A stretch of DNA of 64,000 bases from Veillonella intestinalis (GTDB taxonomy: Bacteria; Bacillota; Negativicutes; Veillonellales; Veillonellaceae). This document shows, piece by piece, positions 48,652 to 57,471 of this stretch. The translations under genes were made by a program, and so were the position numbers. The DNA lies in assembly GCF_943193155.1 (NCBI RefSeq), contig NZ_CALPDB010000004.1, positions 124,001-188,000 on the forward strand. Direction: 5' to 3'. The notes under the pieces are model-generated. The model did no database searches. It had not been told where the DNA came from and was given only the letters and a program-made list of their open reading frames with translations. Position 1 is the first letter of the stretch; every line of letters starts with the position of its first letter.

Positions 48652-49824
48652 ATGTCATCCACATATTCTGTTTACCGTCGTATTAAATTAGCTGCCAATG
48701 GGACGATTGACTTATTGTCATCTTTATTTTTGCCTATCATAGCGTTATTAGTATCTACTGGTATTTTAAAAGGCCTTTTTATTCTGCTCATGGTGAATCA
48801 GTTTGTATTGCCTGAAACGAGTACATATGCGATTTTAAATGCTATGAGTGATGCTTTTTTCTATTTTATACCCGTATTTTTAGCATATACAGCGGCTAAG
48901 CGTTTTCAAGTAGATCCCTTTACAGCTATGTTACTTGCCTGTGTATTAGTATATCCTGATGTTACGCAGCTTATGAAAGCACCTGCGGCAGGTGGTATGG
49001 AATCAGCAGAAGCGTTAGTCAAAGGTATGACAGGGCAGTCAAATTGGGGAGGTCCCGATTTATTCGGCTTGCCAGTAGGACAAGTGATGTATCCTTCATC
49101 CGTGATTCCTATTTTATTAGCGGTGTACTGCATGCAGTACGTTCAACGATTAGGGGAAGGGTTATTTCCTGAAGCGGTACGGGGACTATTTACGCCACCT
49201 TTATGTATTATTGTAATGACTCCATTTACACTTGTTGTATTAGGACCCATTGGCACTTGGTTAGGGGCTTTATTGGGTACTGGTTATGAATTAATTTATA
49301 GTTTAAGTCCTTTATTAGCCGGGCTAGTCGTAGGGACGGTACAGCCGTTTTTAGGGATGCTTGGTTTGCAGTGGGGATTTTTCCCTATTGCAATTAATAA
49401 TGTAGCGGTATACGGCTTTGATACCTTAATGCCTTTGTTTAGTTCTGCTATGTTTGCCCAAGCGGGCGCTGCATTAGCGGTAGCGGTGAGGACACGTAAT
49501 ACATTATTTAAGTCAGAGGCTTTTTCTGCAGGGATTATTGCATTATTAGGGGTTACGGAACCCGCTGTATTTGGTGTCACACTTCGTTTGAAACGGCCTA
49601 TGGTCTGTGCCTGTGTAGCTGGTGGTCTTGGGGGTGCCGTGGCAGGCTTTTTCAAGGTGAGCGCTGCATCTTTTGCCATTCCCGCTGTTACGACCTTGCC
49701 AGTCTTTATGGGGCCTTCATTTCTTTGGTATGTAATAGCCTTGGGTCTCGCTTTTGGATTAAGCTTTGTGTTGACTTTGATAGTTGGTTTTAAGGACATT
49801 GTAGATATATCAGATAGTAAGTAA
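48652..49824 (+). CDS. Orphan PTS EIIC membrane protein (glucoside/sucrose type)
   Basis: A 390-residue membrane protein resembling the EIIC domain of the glucose-glucoside PTS branch: about ten segments, 'S-D-A-F-F-Y-F-I-P-V-F-L' near residue 66, and the conserved 'G-V-T-E-P-A-V-F-G-V' near residue 302. It lacks the EIIB and EIIA domains normally fused to it, and no such genes flank it. AAGGAG precedes the ATG. It may work with an unlinked EIIB or transport without phosphorylation. Confidence 0.85.
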   Translation: MSSTYSVYRRIKLAANGTIDLLSSLFLPIIALLVSTGILKGLFILLMVNQFVLPETSTYAILNAMSDAFFYFIPVFLAYTAAKRFQVDPFTAMLLACVLVYPDVTQLMKAPAAGGMESAEALVKGMTGQSNWGGPDLFGLPVGQVMYPSSVIPILLAVYCMQYVQRLGEGLFPEAVRGLFTPPLCIIVMTPFTLVVLGPIGTWLGALLGTGYELIYSLSPLLAGLVVGTVQPFLGMLGLQWGFFPIAINNVAVYGFDTLMPLFSSAMFAQAGAALAVAVRTRNTLFKSEAFSAGIIALLGVTEPAVFGVTLRLKRPMVCACVAGGLGGAVAGFFKVSAASFAIPAVTTLPVFMGPSFLWYVIALGLAFGLSFVLTLIVGFKDIVDISDSK

Positions 49825-49849
49825 GTACAGTCGAATATTGGGTGATGGC

Positions 49850-49878
49850 TTTACATTTGATATAGGTTTTGCTATAGT
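49850..49878 (+). promoter_or_regulatory. Promoter of the candidate small RNA
   Basis: TTTACA at 49850-49855, 17 bases, TATAGT at 49873-49878; transcription would start near 49885. Confidence 0.55.
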
Positions 49879-49884
49879 AAAGTT

Positions 49885-50040
49885 GCTAGATGGGTGGAAC
49901 TGAGTATCCAGTGTTGAAACCCTATCACTAGAGGGCGGGCGGCGATACTGCGACGGACCGCCTCTGATGAATAAAATAAAGCTGAATAAAAAAAAGGTTG
50001 TAACTTCTATGTACGTGCATAGTTATTACAACCTTTTTTG
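49885..50040 (+). ncRNA. Candidate standalone structured RNA
   Basis: A promoter, a GC-rich island in AT-rich surroundings and a strong terminator lie between two convergent genes, with no open frame of note. Helix 1 joins 49886-49895 to 49919-49931 (CTA, GAT and GGGT with their complements, small bulges), enclosing a 4-bp hairpin ACTG/CAGT. Helix 2 joins 49930-49938 to 49958-49965 with one bulged G. No known family was recognised. Confidence 0.45.
49991..50040. terminator. Bidirectional terminator between the small RNA and the purine permease
   Basis: A 13-bp outer stem (49991-50003 with 50026-50038) plus an inner CTATG-type stem; A-run on the left and T-run on the right. Confidence 0.93.
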
Positions 50041-50064
50041 TTAATAGTTTAGATTATTATTAAA

Positions 50065-51432
50065 TTAGTACCAAATGTAGCGAATTAATACGATGATTGC
50101 TAGTGGGTACATAATCCAGTGTACTTCTTTAGTACGACCAGCGATAATTTTAAGAAGTGGGTACATGATTAAGCCTGCCGCTACACCATTAGCAATGCTG
50201 TAGGTGAAAGGCATTAAGGCGATAACCATGAAGGATGGGAAGGCTTCGGTCCAATCGGAGAAATCGATGTCGCGAATTGGTTCCATCATAAGGGCCCCGA
50301 CTAAGATTAAAATTGGAGCTGTCGCACAGTTTGGTACGAGGGTAATAAGTGGTGCAAAGAGCAAGGCTAAGAGGAATAGCACGCCACAGGTAACCGCTGT
50401 TAAGCCTGTACGACCACCTGCACCTACGCCAGCCGCACTTTCTACGAATGCTGTAATGGTACTAGCCCCGAGTAAGGCCCCAAAGCTAACGCCTACAGCA
50501 TCAACCGTCATGGCTTTGCCAAGACCAGGGAATTTACCTTCTTTTGGATTGGCAATACCCGCTTTAGTAGCAGTACCAATTAGGGTCCCCATGGAGTCGA
50601 ATAATTCTACAAAGGTGAAAGAGAAGATAATAGTTACTAGGCCAAGATGCATGGCACTGGCAATGTCGAGTTCAAAGAAAGCTGCTTTGCTGAAATCTGG
50701 AATGGCCATAATAGAGAAGTTTTCAGGGAGCTGAGCATTCCCTGTTACATAGGCTAAAATACTAGTCACTACAGCGCCGATAATGAAAGCCCCTTGTACA
50801 TTGCGCGCCATTAAGAGGGCGGTAAAAATAAGACCAAAAAGAGCTAATGCTACTTGTGGATCCATAAGATTGCCTAAGGTTAGGATTGTTTCAGAGGAAC
50901 CTGGTGTGGAATGACCTTGCGTAGCCACAACTTGGGCAAGACTATCTGGTGACAAGGATAGTGTTACGGTCATAAGACCAGATAATTTTAAACCGATGAT
51001 GGTAATGAATAGGCCGATACCGACAGTAATCGCGATTTTCATGGCGGCAGGAATGCCTTCTACGATATGTTGGCGCACAGTAGTCAGTGTTAAGAACAAG
51101 AAGACTAGACCTGAAATAAATACGGCACCTAAGGCTGTTTGCCAAGCAATGCCCATACCTAGTACAACGGTAAAGGTATAAAAGGCGAGTAGTCCAACGC
51201 CTGGGGCCAAACAGATTGGATAGTTAACGAGAACCCCCATAGCTATGGTAACTAGGCCGCCACCTAAGGCTGTAGCGATGAGAACTGCATCTTTGTCCAT
51301 GCCAGCAATGCTAAGTAGATTAGGCGCTAGAAATAGGATGTACGCCATGGTGATAAAGGTAGTTAAGCCGGCGATAATCTCACCTTTCACCGTTGTGTTG
51401 CGCTCTTTGAGGGCAAACAATTTTTCTAACAT
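50065..51432 (-). CDS. NCS2-family purine permease (AzgA/PbuG type)
   Basis: Imports guanine, hypoxanthine or adenine. The 455-residue membrane protein has the AzgA-type opening 'E-I-I-A-G-L-T-T-F-I-T-M-A-Y' near residue 18 and the 'T-A-F-V-E-S-A-A-G-V-G-A-G-G-R-T-G' stretch near residue 308 that lines the substrate site in this subfamily. GGAGG precedes the ATG on the minus strand. No purine riboswitch was seen upstream. The exact base is undetermined. Confidence 0.9.
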   Translation of the reverse strand: MLEKLFALKERNTTVKGEIIAGLTTFITMAYILFLAPNLLSIAGMDKDAVLIATALGGGLVTIAMGVLVNYPICLAPGVGLLAFYTFTVVLGMGIAWQTALGAVFISGLVFLFLTLTTVRQHIVEGIPAAMKIAITVGIGLFITIIGLKLSGLMTVTLSLSPDSLAQVVATQGHSTPGSSETILTLGNLMDPQVALALFGLIFTALLMARNVQGAFIIGAVVTSILAYVTGNAQLPENFSIMAIPDFSKAAFFELDIASAMHLGLVTIIFSFTFVELFDSMGTLIGTATKAGIANPKEGKFPGLGKAMTVDAVGVSFGALLGASTITAFVESAAGVGAGGRTGLTAVTCGVLFLLALLFAPLITLVPNCATAPILILVGALMMEPIRDIDFSDWTEAFPSFMVIALMPFTYSIANGVAAGLIMYPLLKIIAGRTKEVHWIMYPLAIIVLIRYIWY

Positions 51433-51650
51433 AATAACCTCCTAATAGATGGTATAGAAATAATTTCATCCCTATTGTATCATGGTCTATAGGAATTGTG
51501 GAGAGTTAATTATATTATTTAAATTTATTAAAAATAACTATTAATATGTAGTGCTAATTAAAATATAGTGAGATCCTATAAATTCTTCATTAAGGACTGT
51601 TTTTTTGCAAGGTAACTGTATAAAATCTACTAGATTCAGGAAGTTTTTAA

Positions 51651-51687
51651 TTCCCCTCTATGATAGGGGAAAATACTGTGTTATAAT
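51651..51687 (+). promoter_or_regulatory. Promoter and inverted repeat of the Rrf2 regulator gene
   Basis: TG-T-TATAAT (TATAAT 51682-51687) forms an extended -10. TTCCCCT at 51651-51657 and AGGGGAA at 51665-51671 are a perfect inverted repeat with a seven-base centre over the -35 position, a plausible autoregulatory operator. Confidence 0.55.
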
Positions 51688-51726
51688 GAATTTAGTAATT
51701 CCTACTGTGAAAGAGGTATATGAGAG

Positions 51727-52269
51727 ATGAAAATATCAACTAAGGGTCGTTATGCTTTACGCGTATTAGTTGACCTAGCAGAAAATGGTAAGAAGAAAAA
51801 CGTTTCAATCCGTGAAATTGCGGAACGTCAGCGTATTTCTGATAAATATTTAGAAGGTATTGTAGCACGTCTAAGTGCCGCTGGATATGTTAAGAGTGTT
51901 CGTGGTAAATATGGTGGATACCGTTTATCTATGGAACCTAAAGATTATACAGTGTATGATATTTTGCGGGCTGCTGAAGATTCCATCGCTTTAGTTGCTT
52001 GTTTGGAAGATGAAGTCAATCAATGTCCCCGTAGCAAGACCTGTATGACCTTGCCTTTATGGGAGCATATGCAAGCACAGTTTAAAGAGTATATGGAAAA
52101 ATTAACATTGCAAGATGTGTTAGATAAGAAATTCGACGTTCCTACAGATGATGAAGCTGATGAGGTTGAAGTGGCCGTTGCTACACAGGCCATGGCTGAT
52201 AAGGATGCTTCTGAAACGGGTGAAGACGATACTACAACGGCTGATGTAGCAGCTCATGCATCTGTATAA
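51727..52269 (+). CDS. Rrf2-family regulator (IscR/CymR-like)
   Basis: A 180-residue regulator. The winged helix fills residues 1-65 ('S-I-R-E-I-A-E-R-Q-R-I-S-D-K-Y-L'). Cys92, Cys100 and Cys106 ('A-C-L-E-D-E-V-N-Q-C' and 'K-T-C') lie close to the three Fe-S ligands of IscR (92, 98, 104), but the first gap is seven residues rather than five. A 35-residue acidic tail follows, longer than usual. No isc, suf or cys gene lies beside it, so target and ligand are unknown. Confidence 0.88.
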   Translation: MKISTKGRYALRVLVDLAENGKKKNVSIREIAERQRISDKYLEGIVARLSAAGYVKSVRGKYGGYRLSMEPKDYTVYDILRAAEDSIALVACLEDEVNQCPRSKTCMTLPLWEHMQAQFKEYMEKLTLQDVLDKKFDVPTDDEADEVEVAVATQAMADKDASETGEDDTTTADVAAHASV

Positions 52270-52283
52270 AACTTTATGGTTAG

Positions 52284-52320
52284 ACGCGCCTTTGAGTGAA
52301 ACTTGAAGGGCGTTTTTCTT
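52284..52320 (+). terminator. Terminator after the Rrf2 gene
   Basis: A 9-bp stem with one bulged base (about 52284-52293 with 52305-52313) followed by TTTTTCTTTT. Confidence 0.75.
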
Positions 52321-52418
52321 TTCTAGTTCATTAATTACAAGGGATATTAACTTGACAGTGCTAGTATAGTTGTATAGAATTATATTGTAAGCTAATTAAT
52401 TGAGACGAGGAGATAACT

Positions 52419-52874
52419 TTGATAGAAAAAAATATAGATGAATTGGCGTTAAGGAATCAATTATGCTTTCCTTTATATGCCTGTGCTAAGGAGATTGTTC
52501 GAGCCTATCAGCCATTACTAGAGCCATTAAATTTGACATATACGCAGTATATTGTCATGATGGTTCTGTGGGAACATAGTCATTTGAACGTTAAATCCCT
52601 TGGTGAATACTTATATTTAGATTCCGGTACTTTAACCCCTTTATTGCGTAAAATGGAAGCAAAGGGCTTTTTAACACGTACTCGTTCTAAAGAAGATGAG
52701 CGGACTGTTATTATCTCAATTACTGAGGAAGGTCGTGCCTTACAAAAACGAGTAGCCCATGTGCCTCAAGCTATGGCTAACATAGTGGAGTTAACGCAGG
52801 ACGAGTTTGAAACTATGTATCGGTTATTGTATAAGATGATTGCCCAACTTACTGGGCGTGAACAAAAAGAATAA
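52419..52874 (+). CDS. MarR-family peroxide-sensing regulator (OhrR-like)
   Basis: A 151-residue MarR protein with the OhrR sensing cysteine at position 16 in 'Q-L-C-F-P-L-Y', followed by 'L-L-E-P-L-N-L-T-Y-T-Q-Y' as in OhrR, whose Cys oxidation by organic peroxides releases DNA. The winged helix contains 'L-D-S-G-T-L-T-P-L-L-R-K-M'. Start is TTG with GAGGAGA 5 bases upstream. No ohr gene is adjacent; an MFS pump and MsrAB follow, both fitting an oxidative-stress role. Confidence 0.88.
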   Translation: MIEKNIDELALRNQLCFPLYACAKEIVRAYQPLLEPLNLTYTQYIVMMVLWEHSHLNVKSLGEYLYLDSGTLTPLLRKMEAKGFLTRTRSKEDERTVIISITEEGRALQKRVAHVPQAMANIVELTQDEFETMYRLLYKMIAQLTGREQKE

Positions 52875-52900
52875 GACATGTTGTAAGTTGTAGCGTTGTA

Positions 52901-52931
52901 AGCTCCTTGGATATACTTCAAGGGGCTTTTG
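52901..52931 (+). terminator. Terminator after the OhrR-like gene
   Basis: A 9-bp stem with one T-G pair (52901-52909 with 52919-52927) and TTTT. Only 29 bases separate it from the MFS start, so some read-through is likely. Confidence 0.65.
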
Positions 52932-52959
52932 CGTACTTTTAGAAGAAAGAAGGAATCGT

Positions 52960-54162
52960 ATGGCAGAATCTAATGGTGGTATGCGAAATGTTTGGATTTT
53001 AACAGTCTGTATGACAGGTTTATCTATATGCTACACCATGCTGGTCCCTTTTTTACCAGTTTATTTATTAGAATTAGGGGTAGAACACGATCGGGTCGCT
53101 CTATGGTCTGGGGTTGTATTTTCAATTACTTTTTTTGTAGCTGGTGTTATGGCGCCTATTTGGGGGCGCATGGCGGATACTCGCGGGAAAAAAATAATGG
53201 CAATCAGGGCCGGCATTTTTATCGGCATTGCCTATATTTTAACTGGCTTTGTACAAGATGCTTGGCAGTTATTAGCTACTAGAGCACTTATGGGCTTTGC
53301 TAATGGTTTTATGCCGGCAGCGATGACGATGGTATCCCTCAGTGTGGCTAAAGAAAAAACAGGAACGGCCTTAGGGATTTTTCAGACGGGTTTGATTGTT
53401 GGTAACGTAATTGGACCATCCTTAGGGGGTTTGATTGAAGCGGCTGTTGGCATGCGTCCCGTATTCTTTATTGCTGGGATTGTTTTATTTATTGCCAGTG
53501 CTGTGGTATTTTTCTTTGTAAAAGAACCAAAAGTGACCGAAGAGGCTACTGTTACAACGAGTTCGTTCCGTGAAGATTGGCAGTTTGTGAAACAGCGCAA
53601 AGTGTTAACGGATTTGTTGTGGTTGTTCTTTATTATGCAGTCAGCTATTTTAATGTTGCAACCAATTCTAGCTCTTTATGTAGGTCAGTTACAGGGCACT
53701 ATGGAAGGAGCGGCCTTATTATCAGGGATGATTTTAAGTATTGGTGGCTTAGCTGGGGCGGTAACTACTAATTTGTGGGCTGCTTTTGGTCAGCGCAAAG
53801 GTTATTTTAAAGCCGTTTGTTATGCTCTTTGTGGTACGGGCTTATTTTTATTCTTACAAAGTATGCCATTAGGAATTACCTGGTTTGGGAGTTTACAAAT
53901 TTTAGTGGGCTGTTTTATTGTGGGCGTTAATCCTCTATTGAGTGCAGCTGTAGCTCATTATACAGAACCAGCTTTTAGGGGGCGTGTGTTTGGGATGACC
54001 ACGACTGCTAATCAGTTCGGTTCGATGGTAGGTCCTTTATTTGCTAGTGGTGTTACTACTTTATTGGGGATTCAATATGTATTTTTAGTAACAGGGACGT
54101 TGCTAATGTTTGTAGCTTATCAAGTATATCAACGGCGTGTAAAATCTGCTGATGCTTTTTAA
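52960..54162 (+). CDS. Major facilitator superfamily efflux transporter
   Basis: A 400-residue, 12-segment MFS protein. The loop 2-3 motif is 'G-R-M-A-D-T-R-G-K-K' near residue 69 and the antiporter motif C-like 'G-N-V-I-G-P-S-L-G-G' near residue 148, both typical of drug/H+ antiporters such as MdtG. AAAGGAA lies upstream of the ATG. Its position after the OhrR-like gene suggests peroxide-linked control, which is inference. Confidence 0.87.
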   Translation: MAESNGGMRNVWILTVCMTGLSICYTMLVPFLPVYLLELGVEHDRVALWSGVVFSITFFVAGVMAPIWGRMADTRGKKIMAIRAGIFIGIAYILTGFVQDAWQLLATRALMGFANGFMPAAMTMVSLSVAKEKTGTALGIFQTGLIVGNVIGPSLGGLIEAAVGMRPVFFIAGIVLFIASAVVFFFVKEPKVTEEATVTTSSFREDWQFVKQRKVLTDLLWLFFIMQSAILMLQPILALYVGQLQGTMEGAALLSGMILSIGGLAGAVTTNLWAAFGQRKGYFKAVCYALCGTGLFLFLQSMPLGITWFGSLQILVGCFIVGVNPLLSAAVAHYTEPAFRGRVFGMTTTANQFGSMVGPLFASGVTTLLGIQYVFLVTGTLLMFVAYQVYQRRVKSADAF

Positions 54163-54326
54163 AATTATATTTTATCCTATATATGTAGTATGATATAATA
54201 TATAGAGATATATCTATGTATATCTAATGAATATTAATGGTAGGTTATTTTTCAGTATAAAATATTGGTAAAGTAGCTTATATTAATACATTGAGAGAGA
54301 GTTCTATGAAAGAGAGGGTTTGTTAT

Positions 54327-55316
54327 ATGAATGTACAAACTGTATATGGTGATAAACGTACCATTTATGTGGCTGGTGGCTGCTTCTGGGGTGTAGAAGG
54401 TTACTTTAAACGAGTTAAAGGGATTGTGGCAACTGAAGTAGGCTATGCGAATGGTAAAACAGAAGCGCCTACTTATGAGCAGGTTTGCAAGGAAGACACT
54501 GGTCATGCAGAAACTGTTAAGTTAGAATATGATCGCCACATCATTACGTTAGAAGAGATTTTACTTCATTTATTGCGCATTGTAGATCCTTATTCTGTTA
54601 ATAAACAAGGTGGCGATGTAGGCGTTCAATACCGCACAGGCGTGTATTATACTGATGAAGCGGATAAGGCAAAAGTAGAGCGTTTGTTTAAACATGTAGA
54701 CCCAGAAGGTAAATTTGCCATTGAAGTAAAGCCTTTAGAGCAATTCTTTGATGCGGAAACATATCATCAAGATTATTTAGATAAAAATCCTGATGGCTAT
54801 TGCCACGTATCTTTGCACAAAGCGGATGAACCACTTGTAGGCTTGCCAGCTTATGTGAAAGAAGATGCAGATGCTTTGAAAGCACGTATTGGCGATGATG
54901 CTTATGCTATTACGCAAGAGAGTGCTACCGAAGCACCGTTCACAGGGGAATATGATGACCACTTTGAACGAGGTATTTATGTAGATATTGTCAGTGGTGA
55001 GCCATTGTTTATGTCTGCTCATAAATATAACTCCGGCTGTGGTTGGCCTGCTTTTTCACGACCAATCGTGGCGAATGCCGTTGACTATAAAGACGATGAT
55101 TCTATTATAGGCCGTCCTCGTGTTGAAGTGCGTAGTGCTCATGGCGACTCCCATTTGGGTCATGTATTTACAGATGGCAAGGCAGAATTAGGTGGCTTGC
55201 GCTATTGTATTAATAGTAAATCTTTGCGCTTTATTAAAGCGGACGATATGGTGGCAGAAGGCTACGGCGCTTGGCTACCTATGCTAGAAGCGGAAGAAGC
55301 AGAAAATAATAAATAA
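54327..55316 (+). CDS. msrAB: Bifunctional methionine sulfoxide reductase MsrA-MsrB
   Basis: Repairs oxidised methionine. The 329-residue protein joins MsrA (catalytic Cys19 in 'G-G-C-F-W-G-V-E-G') to MsrB from about residue 185 ('C-G-W-P-A-F', 'G-L-R-Y-C-I-N-S' with the catalytic Cys). The zinc-binding CxxC pairs found in many MsrB are absent. The ATG at 54327 is 8 bases after GAGAGGG; longer starts at 54306 and 54291 add nothing conserved. No signal peptide, so cytoplasmic. Confidence 0.94.
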   Translation: MNVQTVYGDKRTIYVAGGCFWGVEGYFKRVKGIVATEVGYANGKTEAPTYEQVCKEDTGHAETVKLEYDRHIITLEEILLHLLRIVDPYSVNKQGGDVGVQYRTGVYYTDEADKAKVERLFKHVDPEGKFAIEVKPLEQFFDAETYHQDYLDKNPDGYCHVSLHKADEPLVGLPAYVKEDADALKARIGDDAYAITQESATEAPFTGEYDDHFERGIYVDIVSGEPLFMSAHKYNSGCGWPAFSRPIVANAVDYKDDDSIIGRPRVEVRSAHGDSHLGHVFTDGKAELGGLRYCINSKSLRFIKADDMVAEGYGAWLPMLEAEEAENNK

Positions 55317-55353
55317 AAGATCTTGTTTTAGTTACGGGCAATATTAGTTGCCA

Positions 55354-55431
55354 TTAGCTACTTACTTAATTAGTTATTATTAGTTACTTACTTAATTAGT
55401 TATTGTTAGTTACTTACTTAATTAGTTACTA
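55354..55431 (+). repeat. Three tandem 26-base repeats after msrAB
   Basis: Units of 26 bases with core TTAGTTACTTACTTAATTAG start at 55354, 55380 and 55406, differing at one or two positions. They sit in the 517-base gap before the aldehyde dehydrogenase gene and are followed by other TAGTTA-type copies. Confidence 0.85.
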
Positions 55432-55528
55432 GTTAGTTACGGCTATTTATTTACAAGCTATATACGCATTATTTATAAGCTATATATGCAAGGGACTAAG
55501 ATAAGCGAGATAATATGAAATCGAAGAA

Positions 55529-55568
55529 GCAACGCTTAACATGAATACATGGAAAGCGTTGTTTTTTT
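55529..55568 (+). terminator. Terminator after msrAB
   Basis: An 8-bp stem (55530-55537 with 55554-55561) containing an inner CATG pair and followed by seven T. It lies about 210 bases after the msrAB stop, past the tandem repeats. Confidence 0.85.
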
Positions 55569-55744
55569 GTATATAATCAAAAATACTATAAAAGTGATAA
55601 TTTAAGATGTATATCTTTACAATGAATACAAAATACTTGTACATCCTATATTGAAAAATATCTATTTAGGGTGTATACTTAATATATAGAAAAAAATAGA
55701 TATTATAGAAATGATATGTATGGCTTTCTAATTTGTGTGACATA

Positions 55745-55772
55745 TTGATTAGCATATCGTAAGTATGATAAT
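55745..55772 (+). promoter_or_regulatory. Possible promoter of the aldehyde dehydrogenase gene
   Basis: TTGATT at 55745-55750 and GATAAT at 55767-55772 with a 16-base spacer. A 7-bp hairpin (55790-55796 with 55813-55819) follows just before the ribosome site. Confidence 0.4.
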
Positions 55773-55839
55773 GGATAATTACAGAACCTAAACAAGTCAT
55801 TGTTTACCAAGGCTTGTTTTATTACAAGGAGGAATGAAT

Positions 55840-57330
55840 ATGTCTTTAAATTTAAGAGAACAATACGGTTTATTTATTAATAACAAGTGGGTGCCAGCTA
55901 GTGATGGTGGCACATATGAAGTACATAGCCCAGCTGATGGTCAGTTATTGGCCAAAGCAGCTGAAGCAACTAAAGAAGACGTAGATGCAGCTGTAGTAGC
56001 AGCTACTAAAGCATTTGAAACTTGGAAAAAAACAAGCCCTCAGGAACGTTCTGAGTATTTGCTTAAAATTGCGGATGCCTTAGAAGCACATGCTGAACAT
56101 TTCGCAATGGTAGAATCCTATGATAATGGTAAGCCAATTCGCGAAACTCGTGCTGTAGACGTGCCGTTTGCAATCGATCATTTCCGCTACTTCGCTGGTG
56201 CGATTCGTGCCGAAGAAGGAGCTGCTACAATGCTTGATGAAAACACATTGTCTCTTATTTTAAATGAGCCAATTGGTGTTGTTGGTCAGGTTATTCCTTG
56301 GAACTTCCCATTCTTGATGGCAGCTTGGAAAATTGCGCCTGCATTAGCAGCTGGTTGTACAATCGTTATTAAACCATCCAACCATACATCACTTAGCTTG
56401 TTAGAATTTGCTAACATTTTCCAAGAAATCTTACCACCAGGTGTTGTAAATATTATTACTGGTAAAGGTTCCCGTTCTGGTCAGTATATTCTTGATCATC
56501 CTGGTTTCAACAAATTGGCCTTCACTGGTTCTACTGAAGTAGGTCTTAATGTATATAAAGCAGCTTCTGAACGCTTGATTCCAGCTACTCTTGAATTAGG
56601 TGGTAAATCTGCTAATATCTTCTTTGAAGATGCAAAATGGGATATGGCTTTAGATGGTGCTATGCTTGGTATCTTGTTTAACCAAGGTCAAGTATGTTGT
56701 GCTGGGTCCCGTATCTTCGTACAAGATACAATTTATGACAAATTCGTTGCTGATTTAACTAAGTTATTTGACAAAGTTAAAGTAGGTATGCCTTGGGATG
56801 ATAGCACTGAATTAGGGGCTCAAATCTATGAAGCACAAACTGAAAAAATTCTTGAATATGTAGAGATTGCAAAACAAGAAGGTGCTCGCATTGCAGCCGG
56901 TGGTGTACGAGTTACTGATGGTGAATTTGGCAAAGGTTGTTTCGTTCGTCCAACGCTAATTGTAGATGCTACTAATGATATGCGCGTAGCTCGTGAAGAA
57001 ATCTTCGGACCAGTTGCAGTAGTTATTAAATTCCATAGCGAAGACGAAGTAATTAAGATGGCTAATGACAGCATTTATGGTCTTGGCGGTGGTGTATGGA
57101 CTCGCGATATCAATCGTGCAGTTCGTGTAGCTCGTGCTATTGAAACAGGTCGTATGTGGGTTAACTGCTATAATAGCATTCCAGCTGGTGCTCCATTTGG
57201 TGGCTATAAACAGTCTGGTATTGGCCGTGAAACTCACAAAGTTATCTTAGAACATTACAGCCAGAAGAAGAGCATTCTTGTGAATATTGGTGAAACACCA
57301 TCTGGTTTGTATAACTTAGATGTTGAATAA
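55840..57330 (+). CDS. NAD(P)-dependent aldehyde dehydrogenase
   Basis: Oxidises an aldehyde to the acid; cytoplasmic, 496 residues, standard ALDH length. The catalytic Cys is in 'N-Q-G-Q-V-C-C-A-G-S', the general base Glu in 'L-E-L-G-G-K-S', and the oxyanion Asn in 'P-W-N-F-P'. The C-terminal 'P-F-G-G-Y-K-Q-S-G-I-G' is present. The ATG at 55840 is 7 bases after AAGGAGG; the ATG at 55834 abuts it. It has its own terminator and no pathway neighbour, so the physiological aldehyde is unknown. Confidence 0.93.
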   Translation: MSLNLREQYGLFINNKWVPASDGGTYEVHSPADGQLLAKAAEATKEDVDAAVVAATKAFETWKKTSPQERSEYLLKIADALEAHAEHFAMVESYDNGKPIRETRAVDVPFAIDHFRYFAGAIRAEEGAATMLDENTLSLILNEPIGVVGQVIPWNFPFLMAAWKIAPALAAGCTIVIKPSNHTSLSLLEFANIFQEILPPGVVNIITGKGSRSGQYILDHPGFNKLAFTGSTEVGLNVYKAASERLIPATLELGGKSANIFFEDAKWDMALDGAMLGILFNQGQVCCAGSRIFVQDTIYDKFVADLTKLFDKVKVGMPWDDSTELGAQIYEAQTEKILEYVEIAKQEGARIAAGGVRVTDGEFGKGCFVRPTLIVDATNDMRVAREEIFGPVAVVIKFHSEDEVIKMANDSIYGLGGGVWTRDINRAVRVARAIETGRMWVNCYNSIPAGAPFGGYKQSGIGRETHKVILEHYSQKKSILVNIGETPSGLYNLDVE

Positions 57331-57423
57331 GAGCGTACTGTTATATAATCGTATAAGTTTGTAATAGTAAAATTAGTAACATTATAAATAGTACAGATTA
57401 GTAGACTATAAAGTAGTTAAAAT

Positions 57424-57470
57424 AAAAACCGTGGCGACTTCAGTGTGAACTGAGGTCGCCACGGTTTTTT
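57424..57470. terminator. Bidirectional terminator between the dehydrogenase and queE
   Basis: A 20-bp stem with one G-U (57424-57443 with 57450-57469) and a six-base loop, with A and T runs on the two sides; shared by convergent genes. Confidence 0.97.
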
Positions 57471-57471
57471 G

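Noticed and set aside
49840-49970. Fluoride-riboswitch-like GGTGATGGC motif at 49841
   Set aside because: The other conserved fluoride-aptamer elements do not follow in order, the motif lies upstream of the predicted transcription start, and no fluoride exporter gene follows.
51433-51600. Purine riboswitch upstream of the NCS2 purine permease
   Set aside because: Looked for the three-helix purine aptamer on the minus strand; the conserved core was not present.
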